Assembly: GCA_028023455.1 (NCBI GenBank)
Contig: JAQFVV010006208.1
Location: forward strand, 7,482,963 to 7,546,962
Length of the DNA: 64,000 bases
Direction of reading: 5' to 3'
From: Epiperipatus broadwayi
Taxonomy: Eukaryota > Onychophora > Udeonychophora > Euonychophora > Peripatidae
Shown: in pieces, positions 1 to 11,600 of the stretch
Position numbering within the stretch: position 1 is the stretch's first letter
Layout: each line of letters opens with the position of its first letter
Translations under genes and position numbers: made by a program
Notes under the pieces: model-generated
What the model was told of the DNA's origin: nothing
What the model saw: only the letters and a program-made list of their open reading frames with translations
Databases searched by the model: none

Positions 1-31
1 AACACATTCTTATATAAATCCTTAAAAAATT

Positions 32-349
32 TTACTTGTGGATTTGAAATAAATGGAATAGATATCCATTTTTACTATTAATCTTCATTTCTTTTAAATT
101 ATAATAATTTTTTTTAAATTGACATAAAGCATTGTTTATTTGTTCCATTTTATAACCAACATCAAGCAATTCCTTGGCAAATATCTCAATATTTTTCAGT
201 TTATCACTTTGGTAAAGACATAATTTTTCATTCCGAAACAAAAAAGATTTAAAACTTGCCATCTTATGCATCATTGGTACTTTTGATTTATAATTTATAT
301 ATCCTCTTTTTTGCAGTGGCTTAATTTTCACTACATCACTCTCATACAA
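32..349 (-). pseudogene. Possible reverse-transcriptase C-terminal fragment (Penelope-like?)
   Basis: An open stretch of 105 codons without introns. Its middle part (FLFRNEKLCLYQSDKLKNIE..FAKELLDVGYKMEQINNAL) has the spacing of the thumb region that follows the RT core in Penelope-like elements: a basic start, a cluster ending in C, an amphipathic helix and a GY motif. No RT catalytic motif is inside the fragment. Assignment is by pattern only and could be wrong; it could be a chance frame in AT-rich DNA. Confidence 0.35.
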
Positions 350-534
350 GATAGAAATTGATTTCTTACCACTTTTAACACTCTTTATAAGGTGTTAAAG
401 TTGATAGAAACCAGATGCTACCTTTTATGAGAGAGGTTTAATGAAAATTACACTACAGAAATATTCAAAATAGTCATGTTTCTATTTTAAACTAATTATA
501 TGATTTTTTCTTTTTCATACCTGCACTCCAATAT

Positions 535-900
535 GTAATATATAGGGGTTTGAACTCAGACTTTCACACAATCCTCAACTATCCATGCTATGTAATACTG
601 CTAATACACTTGGTCCCATGCATGTTGAAAAAATAAATAATCACCAGTATATGTATTTTGTGCTAAAACAGCACTCATCAGTTGATCCAGATTATCCCCT
701 TCTTGATTAATATCTTTATAAACATTATTACATTCCATATTTAAAATTAATTAAATATAATTTATAAATATATTAAATAACCCCAATACTACCATATATT
801 CAATTAAATTCATATAAATAAAAATACAGTGAAAGACAAATGACCCCCAAAAATGCATTTTGTGCTGAACCAGCACTCATCAGTTGGTCCAGGCCACCAT
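535..900 (-). repeat. Two family-C hammerhead/SINE-like repeats, minus strand
   Basis: The first copy (about 535-697) has, on the minus strand, the CTGATGA core at 675-681, a GTGCT/AGCAC-type stem II, then a tRNA B-box-like segment (GTTTGAACTC on the plus strand, about 548-557). The second (about 830-898) belongs to the C2 subfamily with the GGGGGTC stem I arm and core at 877-883. Both read AAAA where the ribozyme needs GAAA, so G12 is lost and neither should cleave. Confidence 0.75.
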
Positions 901-1311
901 GTCTTACATACATCTCTATTTTATGAAAATATATAATTTCCAAAACTTTTAGATTTCTATTTTTTATTTTAAACTCGCTGCAAATATATTTTTTTAAAAA
1001 TTGAAATGACTAATATATGTGGGATTTATTTATAAAGGTAAATTCACCCCCACATATATTTGTATACACAACATTCTTTGACTATAAGCGTAAATGTTGC
1101 TAAAATGATAGTTATAGAATATAAATTGACTGATAATAGATTTAAAATATTGAATTTACGAAGTTCCATTTTTTTGATCAGCTTCAAATCTTTACTTTCA
1201 GTCTACTCAGGATGACGTTTATCGGCAATTCTACTAATATTACTGCATTTCATATTATTTTTAATATATCTAAATCATTATATGACTGAGATACAGGCTT
1301 ATTATATACCT

Positions 1312-1490
1312 GGAGTGACATATGTAATACATACGGTAAATGGGCATAGACTTTCACTTGACCCACAACTCTCCACTCTATCTCATACTACTGATACACT
1401 TGAACACATTATGTCGAAAAGATAAATAATCACCAATATATGTATTTTGTGCTAAACCAGCACTCATCAGTTGGTTCAGATTAAGATTGT
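1312..1490 (-). repeat. Family-C hammerhead/SINE-like repeat, minus strand
   Basis: The same element as at 535-697: a tRNA-like 3' part (about 1318-1430), then stem I, stem III, stem II and the CTGATGA core (1464-1470) read on the minus strand. G12 is again changed to A, so the ribozyme is predicted dead. Confidence 0.75.
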
Positions 1491-1956
1491 AATGATATTA
1501 ATGATGAATGTGTACATGAGATGATCATTTCATGTACACATGAAATGTTATCCAACATTTTTTATGAATTACAATAATCTTATAACAAGTGACGAATATA
1601 TCTGATGTTTAAAAGCCCCACATTCTTAAAAAAAAAATAGAAGATTAATGACCTTGTTGAAAATATTTCTCTGTCTTATTGCAACTTTTAATTAATTTAT
1701 AAAATTAATATTGACCTTACCCCATTCCATTTATTATACTAACAGATTGAATGAAAATAGGAACCTATGCGAAGGCTAATGGTTACAGTTACGTCACTTG
1801 GATGAAATAACAATAGACAATGATAAATAAGAGACGGGGGAGGAATCAGTTTAGTTTATTGATGTTTCCAAGTGCACTTATACATATAGTAAATAATATA
1901 ATATAAAATATGTATAACTTCTAAATTGCATATCAAATTTTTTTAGTTATCTTATT

Positions 1957-2400
1957 TTAGGGATTCGAACTCAGACTTTCACACGATCCACTACTCTCAA
2001 TGCTATCTTATATTGCTGACCCACCTGATCACACACATGTTGAAAAGATAAATAATCACCAATATTCATATTTTGTGCTAAACCAGCACTCATCAGTTGG
2101 TCCAGATTATCATTTCCACACATATCTACAATCAGGGAGATGGTACTCTGGACCAACTGATGAGTGCTAGTTTAGCATGAAATATGTATATTGGTGATTA
2201 TTTGTCTTTTCAACATGTGTGGAGATGGTAATCTGGACCAACTGATGGGTGCTGGTTTAGCACTATTGACGATTATTTATCTTTTCAACATGTGTGTGAT
2301 CAGGTGGGTCAGCAATATAAGATGGCATTGAGAATAGTGGATTATGTAAAATTCAGTTCGAATCCCTCATATATTACATATATAAATGCAGGTTTAAACC
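1957..2400. repeat. Family-C inverted pair with a tandem second plus-strand unit
   Basis: The minus copy occupies about 1957-2125 (core 2090-2096, G12 to A). Two plus copies follow: one with an intact core at 2157-2163 and a second core at 2242-2248, 85 bp further on, reading CTGATGG and lacking GAAA. The plus copy ends in GTTCGAATCCC (a B-box-like sequence) near 2358. The minus and plus copies can fold back on each other. The right end abuts the PON exon acceptor. Confidence 0.75.
2142..2201 (+). ncRNA. Type I hammerhead ribozyme, family C
   Basis: The core CTGATGA at 2157-2163 is followed by a stem II hairpin (TGCTAGTTTAGCA), GAAA at 2179-2182, a minimal stem III and the NUH triplet ATA, giving a predicted cut between 2190 and 2191. 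Inner stem I pairs ACCAA with TTGGT. The outer stem I is weaker than in other copies (GTACTC opposite GATTAT). Confidence 0.72.
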
Positions 2401-2474
2401 TGTATAATGTATTATCTTATTTTAAAAAAATTGTTTCTAATATATATATATATATTCATTTTCTCTCTTTTTAG

Positions 2475-2637
2475 GGTTTAAAGTATATAGAAGGTTATTC
2501 AAATTTTAAGTCTGGCATTTATTTAATAGACTTAAATAATTTTAAAGATAAAGCTACGGACTTAAAATTTTTGGGAGATTTCAACAGCGAAGATTTAAAT
2601 TCTCATGGGTTAGGATCTTGGACTGATAAATCAACAG
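2475..2637 (+). CDS. PON: PON exon (His115 exon)
   Basis: The acceptor is a pyrimidine-rich tract ending TTTTTAG; the donor is ACAG|GTAATT. The 163-nt exon reads in phase 0 from GLKY to SWTDKST and ends with one base of a split Gly codon (phase 1). NSHGLGSWTD aligns with the NPHGISTFTD motif of human PON1, whose His115 is the first His of the catalytic dyad. It is isolated, with repeat copies ending just upstream and a LINE fragment just downstream. Confidence 0.92.
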
Positions 2638-5600
2638 GTAATTTGCTACTTCATTTTTAGCTGGATGTTAAATACTTCAAATGGGTCTGGTCTGGGTATT
2701 GTGAATTTGGAATTGCACCTGGCCATCCATAGGGCATACGAGATAAATATAGCAATGTGTATGACTGGGAAGTCACCAGAGTGCAAGCAGCTTTTAAGGT
2801 CTAGGATCTTTAGGAGAGTAATGCTGCATTCCTCATTGATGGCTCTTCTGATGTCCTGATATCCTGGGCAGAGGGAAATGATATGTTCAAATGTTTCTTC
2901 ACCTCTTTGGAAGAGATGGGAAATTGGGTCTATCTTTGTCATGAATCTTCTGAAATGTAGGAACCAGCTAAACACATGCATTTATGACATTTTTGATTAT
3001 TGCTATCACAATATTGATACTGATTATTTTAGAAAAATAACTTTAATAGTTATTACTAATCATTTATTAACTCTTAACTGTTTAATGGCATTTGATTTCT
3101 TTTACTACAATACAATTAATAATAAATGATCTAAATATCACATGATCACCATTCCCTATGTTCACACAAGCTGTTAATAAATGATCTATTGTACTGAATA
3201 AACATTCTTGGATCAGAAGTGAAGTTCAATTCTCTCACCTCTGATATTTGATAATGTCCTAAAAGACTAAGCATTGGGTTATTATTTTTAATTATAGTAA
3301 CATAACAGTAGTGCCACCTAGTACACATCTTAGTAATCAATGAATGCAAGAAGGTTTGTGTATAAAATCCCTATCTAATGCCTACACATCCAATTTCCCC
3401 AGACTAGTTTCTAGTTTGTGACTTTCTTCAGTGAGGTACTTTGGATTTGAGAGCACTGACCCTAGACTTTAGGATCTGATGCAATCTTCCAGCATCCACT
3501 AGGTGGCACTGGAGAGTTTGCTATTGTTATTAACAGGTGTGTAAGCATAGGAAATGGTGATCATGTGATGTTTTCTTATTTTTAATTATCCTGTCTATTT
3601 TTAATATCAATCGTTAAAATACACAGTGCTGTAATACTGTGTTTCTGTAGACAGGAAGTATTTTGTCGGAAAGTTTCTTTTTAAAATATATCTTATTAGA
3701 TTAAAAAATATTTTTATATGATATAATTAAAACTTCCATTCTACCATAAATGCTTGAAACATATGAATAAATACATCTGTATTCATAGGTTTCTGAGGCA
3801 GAATCGAAGTTCTAATTTCAATATATCTTAAAAAATATTACACACAGAAAAAAACAGCATACACATGAGCAATAACCAAAAAAGAAGGCAGTTCCTTTTT
3901 TGATGACCATCAGCAAGAGCTTAACCATAGATTTGGGCATTCCCAAGCTGATATATTAAGCACAGAAAGGAATGACCCCAAGAGAAGAATCAAGGAAGCT
4001 TGTTTCATTACAAACGACACCAATTCTATAAACCGGAAAGACACTTGCTTTGCCATTTCCAGAAAATGGATAATATAAAACATAGTTTTGCATAAATTTG
4101 CATATAATAACATTGACAATCTACAGGCCTATAATTATGGAATAACGAAACTCTGAAAGCGCTCAGACTAAATAAATTGTTATATGAAGTAGTTTCACCT
4201 TAAACGCATTAGCGCATTATTAATATCCATGTTTAATGTACAATTAAAAAAAAAGATATATTAATTTTTAACTAAAGTTTAATGTTATATCTGGGATAGA
4301 GATAATCTCTGATTTAACACTTTGATGTTCTAACAGCATATGACGTTCCAAGCAACTAAGATTTTGTTTATATTCGAATATATATATTTATTAATGAGAA
4401 ATTTTAAAATGTCTTATTTATTAATGACAATTTTAAAAAACCAATAAAAGATTATATATTTTTTAATTTTAAATAATTTCTGAATGTTTTCAAGAAATTA
4501 AAAGTAATTCATTTGATATTTTATTATCATTGGTGGTAGAAACTAAAAGTAGAAAACAATAGAATAAAAAGAGGGAAAATATAGTATATTGTCTAATTAC
4601 TTACAAAGAAAGAAGTAAATGTTTTTATCACATGATCACTATCTCTTATACTAGCACATAATTGTTTATAAGCAAAGCAAAACTCTCCATACAGTAGTGC
4701 CACCCTGTGCCAACCAGAGTAATCAATGAATGCCAGAAGGTTTGTGCATAAAATCCCTATCTAATGCCTACTCATCCAATATCCCCAGACAAGTTTCTGG
4801 CTTGTGGCCATTGTCAGTGAGGAGCTTTGGATCTGAGAGCACTGCACCTAATAGGATAGTGGTGGCTATGGTTGTTAAAGATCCAAAGACACGGTAAAAT
4901 GTATGGATGCTGAATTGAGTTCAGATCATATGACTATATAAGCTATTGAGCTTAGATTGAAAATATTTTTGTGCTTTCAATTTCATTCTCATAGTTTTGT
5001 AGTTAAGTAGAGATAAAAGGTGGGTGCTGGAGCGTTGCATTACATCCTAAGATCTAGGTGCAGTGCTCTCAGATCCAAAGCTTCTCACTGATGATGGCCA
5101 CAAGCCAGAAACTAGTCTGGGGATATTGGATGAGTAGGCATTAGATAGGAATTTTATGCACAAGCCTTCTGGCATTCATTTATTACTCTGGTTGGCACAG
5201 GGTGGCACTACTGTATGGAGAGTTTTGATTTGTTTCTAAATATTTTTATATTAAGTGGCAACTGTCTCAAATAATTTTTAAAAAAGTTAATTATTATTTA
5301 ATTTCCAAGTTGTGAATACTATATTTCAAATCAAAAATATGTTAAAGTCAGTATAAACCTTTAATCACACGATCACCATCTTTTATACTAGCACATAATT
5401 GTTGTAAACAAAGGCAAAACTCTCCATACAGTAGTGCCACCCTGTGCCAACCAGAGTAATTAATGGATGCCAGAAGGCTTGTGTATAAAATCCCTATCTA
5501 GTGCCTGGGGATATTGGATGAGTAGGTACTACATAGAGATTTTATGCACAAGCCTTCTGGCATCCATTGATTACTCTGATTAGCACAGGGTGGCACTACT

Positions 5601-8600
5601 GTATGGAGAGTTTTGCCTTTGTTTATAAACCTTTAATCTAGAGGAACTCTTATTTCCTGATATATCTTGTATTAACAATTTTTTCAGATTGATAGAACAA
5701 TATTATATCTTTGTCTCATTGTAAACCTGCATTTTAAAAGTGCCCTTATTTTGCTGAAAATTTAAATAAACATTTATTTTAATATTTACAGTTTTCTATA
5801 TATAGATACATTCTGTATTTAATATCACTTCTATTAATTTCAACCAGTCTTTATGGGTTTATCAAATATGCAATATGTTGATGATACAAAATTCAAAATG
5901 TTATTATAATAGTTTATAGGCCAGATCCTTAAATAACATTTTTAACAAACATGCAAATAATGTAAAATAAAGGGTATAAGAGATTGTAACTTGGGCGAAA
6001 TGATGAGTGCTGGTTCAGCACGAAATGCATCTTGGGGATCATTTGTCTTTTATGTATTTAAAAAGAATGGGTAAGTATGGAGATGTTTATTATATCTATA
6101 AAGATATTACATACGGGAGGGACAGAGAAAGGTGAATAACTCCGTGTGTGTAAATTTAAAAAAATCAGATACAGTATATTAATCTTTAACTGAAGTTTGA
6201 CGTTTATATCCATGCTAGAGATAATCTCTAGTTTCGAAAATGATTAGTAATAATCATTAGTGTATTTAACTGAAATGGATGACGTCAAAGTTGTGAGTGG
6301 AGAAAGTTTGACAATGGTAAATGAAAATGTAACAATATACTCTAGATAAATACTTTGCATATAATAAAGATGTATATGAGAGATTGTGACCCGGGCCAAC
6401 TGATGAGTGCTGGTTAATGCATCTTGGGGGTCATTTGTCTTTTATTGTATCTTTATTTATATGTATTTAAAAAGAATGGGGAAGTATGGAGATGTTTATT
6501 ATATCTATAAAATAAAGGGCATGCTAATAGCACTAACAAGCTTTATCAATAAATGCTGCAAGAGAAAGCATTTAAAATCTCTATCTAGAAATTATCTCCA
6601 TCCCCAGAGAGGTTTCCTCACTGAGGAAAGCCGATGGGGATAATTTCTAGATAGAGATTTTTTTTTTTTTTTTTATTAAATGTCATAGCATCGGCCGGGA
6701 CGCGAACCCGCAACCCGGGCAACTGCCTGCAAGGTGGTCGCGCTGACCTCTCGACCACCAATGCAAGACTTTTTAAAAAAAATGTTCTTTTGTGGTATTT
6801 ATCAATAAACCTGGTTAGAGCTATTAACATACTCTTTATTTTAGTTTATAATTACAAGCTTATCAAATTAAGTCACATTTTATTTGCAAATGATGTCCAT
6901 GTTATCATATAATACCAATCTAGTCAGATCTTCAAAAAATCATTTTAAATGGAAATACAATTAATACATCTTTTTTCAGATTAAAAAAAGGCATTGATAT
7001 AAGAAACAAGAATGTTCAGCATTAAAAATGCAATTAAAATTTAATGTTATCAATATTTTCTCAAAGTATAATACAGTATTAGTATTACCTTTAATAATTT
7101 ATTCAATGACATTTGTATTCACATAATCACTGTTGCATATGCTTACCCATGTTATTAATAAGGTACCAAACTAGCCACACAGTAGTGCCCATCAAGTGTA
7201 AGTCTTTGTAATCAATGGATTCATGAAGGGTTATGCATAAAATCCCTATCTAGTGTCTTCTCACCTAACATTTTCTACCTTGTGGCTTTCATCACTGAGG
7301 AGCTTTGGATTTAAGAGCACTGCATCTAGATCTTAGGATGTAATGCACTCACCAGTAGCCACCTTTTGCCTATTTGGTTAAGTATAAAGCCAGAAGCCCA
7401 AAATGAAAACACCATAATGTTGTAATTGATTACAAAGACTTGCACTCGGTGGCACTAGTGTATGTAGAGTTTGAATTATTGGTTTTTATGCTGGGTTTGG
7501 GAAAAGATAAGGGGGATTTAGATATAAAGGTTATAGAGTTGACAAAAATTATGTTGTGGAAATAGGATAGAGCAGATTATGGGTAAATTTAGAGTGGGGA
7601 ATGTAAAAGAAAGTGGCTAACAGGTTTATCTGGGCATAATTGCTGAGATATTCTTGACTTCGTTTAAGAAGAAGCCATAATACATCACATCACATTACTC
7701 TTATTAACAGCATGTGTACACTATGAAATGATGATCATCTGTTGTTTTGATGGTTTTATACCTATCCTGCCCATTGGGTTGTAGTGATTGTGGTTTTGAA
7801 AAACCAAAGACATCAAAATGTACAGATGCTGAACTGAGTCAAATCTATATGGCTATACAAGTGAATGAGCTTGGGTTGGAAACATTTACAGTGTTTTCAT
7901 CTTGGATCCCTAGCCTTATAGTTAACCAAATAGGTAAAAGGTGGCTGCTGGAGGATTACCTTAGATCCTAAGTTCTCAGTGCAGCGCTCTCAATCCAAGA
8001 CTTCTCATTGATGAAAGCCACAAGCTAGAAACTAGTCTGGAAATGTTGTATGAGTGGGTGCTAGATAGGCATTTTATGTACAAACTTTCTTGCATCCATT
8101 GATTACAAAGGCTTGCACTTGGTGGCACTACTGTATGGAGAGTTTGGTAAATGAAGCAAAGAAAAGAAAGGAATTGATAAGAAATTAACAGTGTTTTCAT
8201 ATAATAAATATGATGTAGCTAGAATTATATGGAAAGGAGTTGCAGTAGCAGGGTTAACATATAATAATGGTACATTATATGTTAGTAATGGGGTATTAAA
8301 TTATTTAGAAAAAGTTTAAAGGGAAGTAGGAAGACATGCATTGGATGCAGATGTATGGACAGCAAGGGAGGCAATTCAAGGAGAAATGGGATGGTCAAGT
8401 TTTCATATGAGAGATGCAAAAAGTAAAATGAAAATGTTTGGTAGATTGCAGTTTATGGATAATAAAAGAATAGCCGAAATAGTATTTAATTGGGTTATGA
8501 GTAAAGGGCAGGCAACAAGATGGGTGAGAAAGGTAATACAGTATGCAAAAGATTTGGATAAAGAATTTATATCAGTATATTTGTACAAAAGATGGGATGA

Positions 8601-11600
8601 TTGTGTTAGGAAGATTGTTGAGTGTTATAGTGGTAAGGCATGGGATAAAAAGAATAGATTTATTAATAAAGAATAGGGAGTTAGAGAGATGGAGAAAATA
8701 CTAGGAGAGTAAAAAGAGTTTAAATGTATATAGAAATAAACAGAATATTAGGTGTGAGTTAATATATGATAATAGTAAGGAAAGTAGTTTATTGTTTAAG
8801 GCTCGAACAGGATCTTTAGAAAATATACATGTAAATGGAAAAATATGGATGATTTAGTCTGTAAATTATGTAAGGAAGGAATAGAAAATATTAGGCATCT
8901 GTTAATTGAATGTAAATGCTTGAAAACAGAAAGGGCACGTATAATGAAGTTATGGAAAAATAAATATGGAAAAAGTGATTATACAGAAAGTAGATTATTG
9001 ATTTTTATGCTGGGTTTGGAAAAAGATAAGGGGGATTTAGATATAAAGGCTATAGAGTTGACAAAGATTATGTTGTGGAAATGGGATGGAACAGAATATG
9101 GGAAAACTTAGACTGGGGAATGTAAAATTAAGTAGCTAACAAGTTTCTCTTGGTATAATTGCTGAGAGATTCTTGACTTCATTTAAGAAGAAGCTACAGT
9201 ACATCATCACATGAGAGATTCTTGACTTCGTTTAAGGAGAAACTACAGTATATCACATCACATGGAATAGATGAGGGATTTAGATATGAAGGTCATGGAG
9301 TTGACAAAGATTATGTTGTGGAAATGGGATGGAGTAGATTATGGGAAAACTTAGGGTGGGAATGGAAAGGGGGGGGTAAAGTGGCTAACAGATTTCTCTG
9401 GGCATAGTTGCTGAGAGATTCTTGACTTCATTTAAGAAGCTTCAGTACATCACATCACATCATCACATTACTCTTATTGATCTTTATATTCTCAATATTA
9501 CTTTTAAGTTACTCATTATTGAATGTATTGTATCACACAAGATCACAATTAATAATTTCCAATCCTCCAATATGCATATTATCAAGGTATTTTGGTGTTT
9601 ACACAAACATATAATTTTAATGTGATTGTTAATCAATGACATCTGATCCTATATTAACCTAAGAAGTGCTCAGAACTACAAGTTAAAATTAACTCGAATG
9701 CCTGACTAATTTAATATAAAACTTGTCTGAATTTCAAAATTTTGATTAAGTGGAGATTTTTAAGTAAGAAATGTATTAAATAGATGTAAATAGATGCATT
9801 TAATAGATTTAATTAGCTGAACAATGATTACATTTTTATATGTAGGTATGTGACTCTGTATATGTGCATGTGTTGATTCTGAGTTTACAGATATTTTAGG
9901 TGCAATGTTCGTTAAAAAGTGATGTTTGTGCTAATGTTTTAAAATATAATGCAAATCTTTTATTATATATATTTTATTATTTTAAAAAAGATTTAAAAAT
10001 TATTGTAATATGTTAAAATGCTTTTATATTTAAACTAAAATTCTAAGAAGACATTGTTGGAGAAACTATTTTATTTTGTAAAAAAAAAAAAAAGCTGGGA
10101 ATCTAAATAAAAGAAAAAAGAAAAACTTTTCCTGAATAAATAGTATCTAGGATAACTTCATAAAATTACATCAATGGAAAAATGGTATAAATAGCCCCTG
10201 TATTTTCTTGGAAAATTCTTATTTTTTTGTTCTTGTATGTGTATCAGTTATCTTAATGAGTACAGTTTTATATTTTCTTTATGATGTGTCCATATGTATG
10301 ATTATATACATTAAGACATACTGTTTTTAAATATACCTGGGTCTCGTTTTACGTGATAGGTAGATTCCTCAGAAAACACGCACAAAAGAAATCGCTCAAA
10401 AATAGACGTAACTTTCCTTGAAAAAGGGGGGATATGGACTGTAAAAATCGCGTAAAAGCAAAGCACCAACGTAAAATTACTTTAAAATTCACGCAAAAAA
10501 AATAAGGAAATAAAATATAACTAATAAAAAATTTCAAATTTGAAAAAAATTGATACAAGACAAACTTTTTTTAACTATAATATTTAATTTTATTCAAAAC
10601 AATATATTTTTATGCATAATTTACAGTAATTATAATTTTTTATACACGTTTTAATTATTATCGCTATTTGCCGATAAACAGGTTCGTTTGCAAACTGATA
10701 AAAAAATCAGATTCTTCACAAGAGGAAATACAATTAGCACCAACTTCACTCTCATGTTCTGTTAATGGTTTTCTGGTGACAACGTAATTAGTAATTAATC
10801 TAACAACTAAAAATTAAATTCTTATTTTTGTCTTTAATTTTTTAATTTTCAATTCCTTTTAAAAATCAAATTTCATTTCACATCACATTAATTTCAGGTC
10901 GCCTTAAGTAATTTTTAAATTGTTAATTACAATTAAAAATCAGATTTTAATTTTTAATTGTCAAATTTAATTGTGCCCACTACTATTACTCATCTTTTAA
11001 AAATAAACTTGTGCACACTAAATGATTAATAATTGATTACATTCTTTTTTAAAAAGCAAAAACAGAATGTGATTTAAAATGCAAAATTAACACGCACAAT
11101 GTTTGAACAAATTTACATTATAATCTTGTAAAATTTAATGTGGGTATACATAAAATGTGGAAATCATGATTTTAATTTCATTATTGCATATAATCTTATT
11201 ATTATAAAGCACTGAAAATATTGAAATTACTAAGATGAATGTCGAATTCCAATAATGTGCTATTACTTTCAATATGATGTAAGTGCGCGAAATTTATTAT
11301 TTAAAGTAATAGCGCATTATTGGAGTTTGACTTCCGAAGAAACATAAATCGTGTAACTTCAAAATCGCGTTAAATAAATCCGCGTAAAACGAGACCTGGG
11401 TGTAATTAAAATAGCAAATAGTCCGCAACAACTCTATTTCTACAGTTTGCTAATGTTCAATTTCCTCAATGTACATTCAAGCTGGCTGCTACAAAAATGG
11501 TTCACAATGGGCAAGGTTTATACACACCTTGGCCTCAGTCCAGTTTAGCTGCACATGAACACTTCGTAGTATAGCACTGCGACTGGCCTTAAGCTCCTTA

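Noticed and set aside
6618-6830. Minus-strand protein frame through the SINE (also 16680-16916)
   Set aside because: The frame is explained by the tRNA-derived SINE sequence read through; it is not a coding gene.
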